Source: an uncultured Panacagrimonas sp.
GTDB taxonomy: Bacteria; Pseudomonadota; Gammaproteobacteria; Nevskiales; Nevskiaceae
NCBI GenBank assembly: GCA_946481265.1
Contig: CAMLNE010000110.1
Coordinates: 1-11,355, forward strand
Direction: 5' to 3'
Length of the DNA stretch: 11,355 nucleotides
The notes beneath the pieces are model-generated. The model saw nothing but the letters and a program-made list of their open reading frames with translations. It did no database searches and had not been told where the DNA came from. Of the stretch, positions 5,711-11,355 are shown piece by piece. Made by a program: the position numbers and the translations under genes. Numbering within the stretch: the stretch's first letter is position 1; the number at the start of each line of letters is the position of its first letter.

Positions 5711-5818
5711 TAGGCTCGGGCAAACGGGGAGACATCGCGGGGCGATATTGTGCACCCGCGTGATTCGTCCCTGCCCGCGGGCTTGCCGGCACCGGGCGCC
5801 TCGCCCGCACAATCGGGC
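5711..5818. promoter_or_regulatory. Divergent intergenic region between the transporter operon and DUF72 gene
   Basis: These 108 bases must hold promoters for both directions. I see no convincing -35/-10 pair; 'GATATT' at 5744-5749 (+) is the only AT-rich patch. A 7-bp inverted repeat, ATTGTGC (5747-5753) and GCACAAT (5807-5813), flanks the centre, but a repeat this short is expected by chance. Confidence 0.4.
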
Positions 5819-6859
5819 ATGCAGGACTCCCTCTTCGAGCCACCCGATCCCGAGGAGCAGCCCGCCGCCGGCACCCGCCGGCGCGGGACTTCGCAGCCCA
5901 AGGTGTCGTCCGCGCCGGTCGACCCGGCGCACCGTCGCCTGGCCGAGGCGCTGCCGGCACGCCTGCGCCTGGGCACCTCGTCCTGGAGCTACCCAGGCTG
6001 GAACGGACTGGTGTGGGATCGCGAATACCCGGAGGCGCGGCTCTCGCGCCACGGCCTGGCCGCCTATGCGCGGCATCCGCTGCTGCGCACGGTAAGCCTC
6101 GACCGCGCCTTCTACCGGCCGCTGTCACAGGAGCAGTACGCGGCGTACGCGGTACAGGTGCCTGACGACTTCCGCTTCGTGGTCAAGGCGCCGAGCCTGG
6201 TGGCCGACGCGATGATCCGCGGCGATGGCGGTCACGGCCTGCAGCCGAACACCTCGTTCCTGGATCCGGACCTCGCGCTGCGCAGCTTCGCCCTGCCTGC
6301 CCTCGAAGGCCTGCGGCATCGCCTCGGTGCGCTGGTCTTCCAGCTCAGCCCCCTGCCCGCGCCCTTGCTCGAAGATCTGCCGGCGCTGATCCGGCGCATC
6401 GGCGCGATGCTGCGCGCCCTGCCCGAGACCCGCTCGATCGCGCCGGACGCCGTGATCGCGGTCGAGCTGCGCGACGCCGCGCTACTCGTTCCCTCGTTCG
6501 CGCAGGCCCTGCGTGACTGCGGCGCGACCTACTGCGTTGGCCTGCACGCCAAGCTGCCGCCGATCGAGACGCAGCTGCCGATGCTGCGAGCGCTCTGGCC
6601 CGGCCCGCTGGTCTGCCGCTGGAACCTGCACCGCAAGCATGGCGCCTGGGGTTACGAGGAGGCAAAGCGTCTCTACGGCACCTTCGACCGTCTCGTCGAT
6701 CCGGATCCCGAGACGCGCGCGGTGCTGGCGAAGGTCATCGCAGCGACCGTGGCGGCAGGACATCCTGCGTACGTGACCTTGGGGAACAAGGCGGAGGGCT
6801 CGGCACCCCTGTCGGTGGCGGCGCTGGCGCAAGCGGTGTCCGGAAATGCGCAGCCTTGA
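5819..6859 (+). CDS. DUF72 (YecE-like) protein
   Basis: This 346-residue TIM-barrel-like protein belongs to the DUF72 family. Characteristic segments are 'LRLGTSSWSYPGWNGLVW' near the start of the domain, 'SLDRAFYRPLSQEQYAAYA', 'DDFRFVVKAP', 'GALVFQLSPLP', 'AVELRDA', 'VCRWNLHRKHGAWGYE' and 'AYVTLGNKAEGSAPLS'. No biochemical function is established for the family to my knowledge. The first 40 or so residues (Pro, Glu and Arg-rich, from MQDSLFEPP) look disordered. The ATG at 5819 is preferred over the GTG at 5750, which would add 23 residues of low-complexity sequence. Neither has a strong Shine-Dalgarno. The gene is alone on the plus strand, divergent from the transporter operon, and converges on the acyltransferase with 59 bases between and no clear terminator. 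Confidence 0.88.
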   Translation: MQDSLFEPPDPEEQPAAGTRRRGTSQPKVSSAPVDPAHRRLAEALPARLRLGTSSWSYPGWNGLVWDREYPEARLSRHGLAAYARHPLLRTVSLDRAFYRPLSQEQYAAYAVQVPDDFRFVVKAPSLVADAMIRGDGGHGLQPNTSFLDPDLALRSFALPALEGLRHRLGALVFQLSPLPAPLLEDLPALIRRIGAMLRALPETRSIAPDAVIAVELRDAALLVPSFAQALRDCGATYCVGLHAKLPPIETQLPMLRALWPGPLVCRWNLHRKHGAWGYEEAKRLYGTFDRLVDPDPETRAVLAKVIAATVAAGHPAYVTLGNKAEGSAPLSVAALAQAVSGNAQP

Positions 6860-6918
6860 CGCGAATATCCGCCGCGCCGGCCGATCGATTCCGCATCACG
6901 CGCATCCGCGCCCGCAGG

Positions 6919-8937
6919 CTAGGCTTCTTCCTCTCCGGCCTTGATGCGTTCCAGGATTTCCGGCACGACCAGTCGCGCGCCAGGTTCCGACAGGTGATTG
7001 TCATCGAGGTACAGCGGCTGGCCCTCCAGGTGGGCAATGCACCGACCGGCGACGATCGTGTCGCACAGGATGTCCGACGGCCTGACACGGAACAGGCGGG
7101 GGTGATCTCCGATCGCATCCAGTGCCGCGACGGCAGCCGCGCTGCGGCGTAGGTAGCGCCGATGCGACGTCGACGCGGAGCCTGGCACGAGCGCGCCCTC
7201 GAACGACAGGATCTTGGCCAGCGCGGCGGGCACCCTCCAGCCCATTTCCGGAACCGGATACACGAGGATGACGGTCCTGCCGGTTTCCAGGACGGCACGG
7301 ATCGAGTCGCCGAAGATCTGCGCCATCGCAATCCCGTGATCGGTGTCGCGCGAGCCCACGTTCCATACCCACTTCTTTCCGCCCTCGCGCCCGCCTTCTT
7401 CGTTGTCAAATCGCTCGCGCTCGGTCAGGAGCACCCAGCGCGCGTTCATGACGACCGTGCCGGGGATGGAGGCGTCGTTCGCAAGCCCTTCGAAAAAGCT
7501 CTTTCGCAGTCGATGGCAGGTCGCGTCAGGGGCTTCCGGTCTCAGCGTCACGGCGTCCTTCAGCGGCGGGCAGTTCCGGTACGTGTACCCCAGACCCGCC
7601 AGCTTGGACCGCCCTGCCATGGCGCCAAGTTCATGCATGAGTGCTCCCGCATGGCTGTCGCCGACCAGGACAAAGGAAGGCCGCAGCCCTGGTGATCCGA
7701 TGGAGCATGCGGATTCGATGGTCGGCGCCTCGTCGACGGCATGCCAGCAGGAGCGCACCCGGGTCTCGAACAGATCCATGTCGATTGCCTGCATGGCGGC
7801 CACTTGCGGTTCGGTCCGGAACGCGAAGCCCTTGGCCATGGTGCCCGCCCACCCGATGCCGGCGGTGAGCAGCACCCCGGCCACGGAAAACGCGGCGATG
7901 CCGCGGCGACCGATGATCGAAGCGCTCCTGAAGGGCTGCTCGACGTATCTCCAGCTGACATAGGCAGCCAGGAAAATGAGAACCGTCAAGACGGCCAGAA
8001 CGTCCGCGCCGGGCTCCTGGACGCTCCTGTGCCGGGCAAGCGCGAACAGGGGCTGATGCCACAGATAGGCGCTGTAGCTGATCAGGCCGACGGCGACCGG
8101 CGCACGGCTGCCCAGTCCCCTGGCGACAAGCGTGCCGGGCACCGCATACAGGATGATCAAGGCCGCCCCCAATGTGGGCACCAGCGCATAAAGGCTGGGA
8201 AAGGGAGTCGCCTCGGTGTAGCAGATCAGGCTGATCAGGATCAGGCCGACGCCGATCAGGCTCAAGACCTGGCTCATGGCACCCGCACCGACCGCCCCCA
8301 TCCTCGATTTCAGATGGAGGGCGACAAGACAGCCCATACCCAACTCCCAGGCGCGAGTCGGCAGCAGGAAGAAGGTGGACCGTGGGTTCAGGGCCGACCC
8401 GAAGTGCGCCAGCAACAGGCTCAGCAGGGAAAGGATCGCCACGATCGCCATCATCCGGGTTCGGCATCCACGCCAGATGACGATCATGAGCAGCGGAAAC
8501 AGGATGTAGAACTGCTCTTCCACCGCCAAGCTCCAGGTGTGGAGCAAGGGTTTGAGCTCGGCCGCCTTCTCGAAGTAGTCACTCGTCGACGAGAAGAACA
8601 CATTCGACGCGAAGACGGCCACGGCCATCATGCTCTTGGAAAACCGCCGCATGTCCTGCGGCATCAGCCAGAGCCAGGCCAGCGGCAGACAGACCGCCAG
8701 GACGAGGTACAGCGCCGGCAAGATGCGCCGCGCCCTGCGTTCGTAGAATCCGGCGAGGGTGAAGCTGCCTTCCTGCAACTCCCGCAGGATGATCGTCGTG
8801 ATCAGATAGCCGCTGATGACGAAGAAGATGTCGACACCGACGAAGCCGCCGGTGAACACGCCGAAACCCGCGTGGAAAAGAACAATCGGGACGACGGCAA
8901 CCGCGCGCAGTCCATCAATCTCGGCGCGATAGCGCAT
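6919..8937 (-). CDS. OafA/YrhL-type membrane acyltransferase with C-terminal SGNH domain
   Basis: The 672-residue protein combines two domains. Residues about 1-370 form an acyltransferase-3 membrane domain with 'EIDGLRAVAVVPIVLFHAG' (His22), 'GFVGVDIFFVISGYLI', 'RRARRILPAL', 'HTWSLAVEEQFY' (about 133-144) and 'PTRAWELGMG', plus roughly ten membrane helices. An eleventh helix leads to a periplasmic SGNH domain with 'VLVGDSHAG' (Ser about 427) and 'DDNHLSEPGA' (Asp and His about 645-648), which complete a Ser-His-Asp set. Such proteins move acetyl or other acyl groups across the membrane onto O-antigen, exopolysaccharide or peptidoglycan; the acceptor here is unknown. I prefer the ATG at 8937, which matches the family N-terminus and has GAGTGG upstream; a GTG at 8949 would add 4 residues. 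No polysaccharide cluster adjoins it. Two hand-counted 60-base lines inside gave 55-57% GC against 67% for one in guaA, so recent acquisition is possible. It lies 77 bases after guaA on the same strand. Confidence 0.94.
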   Translation of the reverse strand: MRYRAEIDGLRAVAVVPIVLFHAGFGVFTGGFVGVDIFFVISGYLITTIILRELQEGSFTLAGFYERRARRILPALYLVLAVCLPLAWLWLMPQDMRRFSKSMMAVAVFASNVFFSSTSDYFEKAAELKPLLHTWSLAVEEQFYILFPLLMIVIWRGCRTRMMAIVAILSLLSLLLAHFGSALNPRSTFFLLPTRAWELGMGCLVALHLKSRMGAVGAGAMSQVLSLIGVGLILISLICYTEATPFPSLYALVPTLGAALIILYAVPGTLVARGLGSRAPVAVGLISYSAYLWHQPLFALARHRSVQEPGADVLAVLTVLIFLAAYVSWRYVEQPFRSASIIGRRGIAAFSVAGVLLTAGIGWAGTMAKGFAFRTEPQVAAMQAIDMDLFETRVRSCWHAVDEAPTIESACSIGSPGLRPSFVLVGDSHAGALMHELGAMAGRSKLAGLGYTYRNCPPLKDAVTLRPEAPDATCHRLRKSFFEGLANDASIPGTVVMNARWVLLTERERFDNEEGGREGGKKWVWNVGSRDTDHGIAMAQIFGDSIRAVLETGRTVILVYPVPEMGWRVPAALAKILSFEGALVPGSASTSHRRYLRRSAAAVAALDAIGDHPRLFRVRPSDILCDTIVAGRCIAHLEGQPLYLDDNHLSEPGARLVVPEILERIKAGEEEA

Positions 8938-9014
8938 CGGTTGGTCCACTCAACTCGATGCCAGGCGCCGCTCCCGGATCCGGAGCCGCCGCAGTCCGCG
9001 ACGGCGACCGGTCA

Positions 9015-10586
9015 TCATTCCCACTCGATGGTCGCGGGGGGTTTGCCGGAGACGTCGTAGACGACGCGGGAGATGCCGGCGATCTCGTTGCAAATGCGGC
9101 GGGAGACCACGTCCAGCAGCTCGTAGGGCAGGTGCGCCCAGCGTGCGGTCATGAAGTCGATGGTCTGCACCGCGCGCAACGCGATCACCGGCTCGTAGCG
9201 ACGGCCATCGCCGGTGACGCCGACACTCTTGACGGGCAGGAATACCGCGAAGGCCTGCGAGGTCTGGTCGTACCAGCCTGCCTTGCGCAGTTCCTCGATG
9301 AAGATGTGATCGGCGCGGCGCAAGGTGTCGGCGGCGGCCTTGGTGATCTCGCCGAGGATGCGCACGCCCAGGCCCGGGCCGGGAAACGGATGGCGGAACA
9401 CCATCTCGCGCGGCAGTCCGAGCTCCAGTCCGATCGCCCGGACCTCATCCTTGAATAGCTCGCGCAGGGGCTCGACCAGCTTCAGCTTCATGCGCTCGGG
9501 CAGGCCGCCGACGTTGTGATGGCTCTTGATGACATGCGCCTTGCCGCTCTTGGCGCCGGCGGACTCGATGACATCGGGATAGATGGTGCCCTGCGCCAGG
9601 AAGCGCACGTCCTCGATCCGGCTGGCCTCTTCGTCGAACACCTCCACGAACAGCCGACCGATGACCTTGCGCTTGGCTTCCGGGTCGCTGACACCCTGCA
9701 GCTCGCGCAGGAAGCGCTCCTCGGCATTGACGCGGATCACGCGTACGCCCAGGTGCTTGGCAAAGATGCGCATGACCTGGTCGCCCTCGTCCAGGCGCAG
9801 CAGGCCGGTATCGACGAATACGCAGGTCAGCTGCTTGCCGATGGCGCGATGAAGCAGGGCCGCCACGACCGACGAATCCACGCCGCCAGAGAGGCCCAGC
9901 AGCACGTGGCCGTCGCCGATCTGCTCGCGCACCTTCTCGGCGGCGTCCTCGATGATGTTCACCGGCGTCCAGGCACGCCCGCAGCCGCAGATCTCGTGCA
10001 CGAAGCGCTCGTAGATACGCGTGCCCTGGGGCGTGTGCGTGACCTCGGGATGGAACTGCAGGCCGTAGTAGTGCCGCTCCTCGTCGCCCATGCCGGCAAC
10101 CGGCACGTCGGCGGTCGATGCGATCAGCTTGAAGCCCTCGGGCAGCTCGGTGACCCGGTCGCCGTGGCTCATCCACACGTCGAGCAGGCCGTGCCCCTCG
10201 TCGTTGATGCGGTCCTCGATGTTGAGCAGCAGCGTCGAGTGGTTGCGCGCGCGCACCTCGGCGTAGCCGAACTCCTTGCTCGCGTGCGCCTCCACCTTGC
10301 CGCCGAAGTGCGCGGCCATCGTCTGCATGCCGTAGCAGATGCCGAGCACCGGCACGCCCAGGTCCCACACCGTCGCGGGCGCCCGCGGGGCATCGGCCTG
10401 ACTGACCGATTCGGGTCCGCCGGACAGGATCACGCCGCGCGGCGCGAAGTCCGCGATCTGTCTTTCATCCACGTCCCAGGGGTAGAGCTCGCAGTAGACA
10501 CCCAGTTCGCGCACGCGCCGCGCGATCAGCTGCGTGTACTGGGAACCGAAATCGAGGATGAGGATGCGGTCGGCGTGGATATTCAC
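9015..10586 (-). CDS. guaA: GMP synthase (glutamine-hydrolysing)
   Basis: GuaA converts XMP to GMP using ATP and ammonia released from glutamine, the last step of guanine nucleotide synthesis, in the cytosol. The 523-residue product has the full two-part architecture. The class I glutamine amidotransferase has nucleophile Cys84 in GICYGMQ, and His179 and Glu181 in LQFHPEV. The ATP-pyrophosphatase has its P-loop at SGGVDSS (about 233-239). The dimerisation domain has '[15 protein letters not shown]' and the conserved C-terminal end PATIEWE. Length is normal (E. coli about 525). The start is a GTG at 10586, directly before '[15 protein letters not shown]'; no ATG is nearby and the Shine-Dalgarno is weak (GAG only). 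It follows queA by 31 bases on the same strand and is probably cotranscribed. guaB is not in the window. Confidence 0.98.
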   Translation of the reverse strand: MNIHADRILILDFGSQYTQLIARRVRELGVYCELYPWDVDERQIADFAPRGVILSGGPESVSQADAPRAPATVWDLGVPVLGICYGMQTMAAHFGGKVEAHASKEFGYAEVRARNHSTLLLNIEDRINDEGHGLLDVWMSHGDRVTELPEGFKLIASTADVPVAGMGDEERHYYGLQFHPEVTHTPQGTRIYERFVHEICGCGRAWTPVNIIEDAAEKVREQIGDGHVLLGLSGGVDSSVVAALLHRAIGKQLTCVFVDTGLLRLDEGDQVMRIFAKHLGVRVIRVNAEERFLRELQGVSDPEAKRKVIGRLFVEVFDEEASRIEDVRFLAQGTIYPDVIESAGAKSGKAHVIKSHHNVGGLPERMKLKLVEPLRELFKDEVRAIGLELGLPREMVFRHPFPGPGLGVRILGEITKAAADTLRRADHIFIEELRKAGWYDQTSQAFAVFLPVKSVGVTGDGRRYEPVIALRAVQTIDFMTARWAHLPYELLDVVSRRICNEIAGISRVVYDVSGKPPATIEWE

Positions 10587-10617
10587 AACGCGCTCGGCGG
10601 GGATCTGGGGCCGGATT

Positions 10618-11355
10618 CTACGACCCCGCGGGGTCGGGCGGCTCGATCAGCATGGCGTCGCCGTAGCTGAAGAAGCGGTAGCGCGCCGCCACCGCATGCT
10701 GATAGGCGGCCAGCATGCGCTGCTGGCCGCCGAAGGCGCAGACCAGCATCAGCAGGGTGCTCTGCGGCAGGTGGAAATTGGTGACCAGGGCATCGACCGC
10801 GCGGAAGCGGTAGCCGGGCGTGATGAAGATGCGCGTCTCGCCCTCGCCTGCCCGGACCTGGCCCTGCGCGTCGGCCGCGGACTCGAGCGCGCGCACGCTG
10901 GTGGTGCCCACCGCCACGATCCGCCCGCCGGCGGCGCGCCGCGCGCGGATCCGCTCTGCCAGCGCCGCGCCGATGCGATAGCGCTCGGCATGCATCCGAT
11001 GCGCGGCGACATCGTCCACGCGCACCGGCTGGAAGGTGCCGGCGCCGACGTGCAGGGTCAGCGTGGCGGTCTCGACTCCCCGGTCTGCCAGCGCCTGCAG
11101 CAGGCCGGCGTCGAAATGCAGGCCGGCGGTCGGTGCGGCCACCGCACCGGGCTCGGTCGCGAACACGGTCTGGTAGCGCTCTTCGTCGCCGGCATCCGGC
11201 AGATGATGGACATAGGGCGGCAGCGGCAGGCGGCCGCAGCGCTCGAGCAGCTCCTGCACCGTGATGTCGCCCTCCAGCCGCAGGTGGAAGAAGGATTCAT
11301 CGCGCCCCAGCACGATCAAGGAGGCCGCCGCCGCCTCGATCTCGATGCGTCCGCC
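10618..11355 (-). CDS. queA: S-adenosylmethionine:tRNA ribosyltransferase-isomerase, partial (N-terminus off the right edge)
   Basis: QueA transfers and isomerises the ribosyl part of SAM onto preQ1 at position 34 of GUN-anticodon tRNAs, forming epoxyqueuosine. About 245 C-terminal residues of a usual 345-355 are present; the frame is open to the window edge, so the TTG at 11319 is not the start. Signature segments are 'PLPPYV', '[20 protein letters not shown]', '[16 protein letters not shown]', '[14 protein letters not shown]', '[15 protein letters not shown]' and the near-terminal '[13 protein letters not shown]'. The protein ends at a TAG at 10618-10620. guaA starts 31 bases downstream; the usual partner tgt is not immediately downstream here. 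The call is secure. Confidence 0.97.
   Translation of the reverse strand, partial: GGRIEIEAAAASLIVLGRDESFFHLRLEGDITVQELLERCGRLPLPPYVHHLPDAGDEERYQTVFATEPGAVAAPTAGLHFDAGLLQALADRGVETATLTLHVGAGTFQPVRVDDVAAHRMHAERYRIGAALAERIRARRAAGGRIVAVGTTSVRALESAADAQGQVRAGEGETRIFITPGYRFRAVDALVTNFHLPQSTLLMLVCAFGGQQRMLAAYQHAVAARYRFFSYGDAMLIEPPDPAGS

Noticed and set aside
5711..5818. yybP-ykoY manganese riboswitch before the UPF0016 transporter
   Set aside because: The conserved core motifs could not be found on the minus strand and the space is short.
5430..6128. Long N-terminal extensions of tadA and of the transporter on the minus strand
   Set aside because: The extra sequence is Arg/Ala/Pro-rich and antisense to the DUF72 gene. 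Both families start at the internal ATGs at 5429 and 5710.
8938..9014. Terminator between guaA and the acyltransferase
   Set aside because: Only a 5-bp GCTCC/GGAGC stem with a 7-base loop is seen and no T-run follows. Cotranscription remains possible.
9516..10670. A 384-residue plus-strand frame opposite guaA and the end of queA
   Set aside because: It is antisense to a fully conserved guaA. The composition is that of a complementary-frame artefact.
1..11355. Mobile element, CRISPR array, toxin-antitoxin or defence island
   Set aside because: No transposase, integrase, regular short repeats, or small overlapping gene pair of toxin-antitoxin type was seen on either strand. The tRNA gene has no visible duplicated 3' end that would mark an attachment site.

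Overview
The window reads as GC-rich chromosomal DNA of a gammaproteobacterium, most likely of the Xanthomonas/Lysobacter/Rhodanobacter group. That placement is tentative: it rests on the base composition, on housekeeping genes of gammaproteobacterial type (guaA, queA, tadA) and on a 70-residue cold-shock protein. Eleven protein genes and one tRNA gene are present. Two genes are cut by the window edges: a molybdopterin oxidoreductase on the left (N-terminus missing) and queA on the right (N-terminus missing, because it is on the minus strand). I found no insertion sequence, prophage, CRISPR array, toxin-antitoxin pair or obvious new defence system. Most of the window looks like ordinary core or near-core genome, and the findings are modest.

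Layout from left to right. 1-1947 (+): C-terminal part of a molybdopterin oxidoreductase. It converges on a minus-strand block made of a small Spy/CpxP-like lipoprotein (1966-2445), a membrane fatty-acid desaturase (2603-3763), a CspA-family cold-shock protein (3877-4089) and tRNA-Val(CAC) (4326-4400). The block has a strong hairpin terminator behind the cold-shock gene, a weaker one behind the tRNA, and recognisable sigma70-type promoters for the cold-shock gene and the tRNA. Next comes a tightly packed minus-strand operon whose start and stop codons overlap: a half-size UPF0016/TMEM165-family transporter (5429-5710), tadA (4926-5429) and a MaoC-like hydratase (4477-4929). Divergent from it is a DUF72 (YecE-like) gene (5819-6859, +). 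DUF72 converges on a large OafA-type acyltransferase with an SGNH domain (6919-8937, -). This is followed by guaA (9015-10586, -) and queA (10618-11355, -), which probably share a transcript.

How the genes may work together. The cold-shock protein and the desaturase lie side by side on one strand and fit a low-temperature response: RNA chaperoning plus increased membrane fluidity. The cold-shock gene has a predicted leader of about 150 nt, as is typical of cspA-type mRNAs. tadA and queA both modify the tRNA wobble position (inosine 34 and queuosine 34). The acyltransferase probably decorates a surface polysaccharide and has visibly lower GC in places than its neighbours. guaA makes GMP. No stretch longer than 300 bases lacks a gene; the longest gap is the cold-shock leader and promoter region at 4090-4325.
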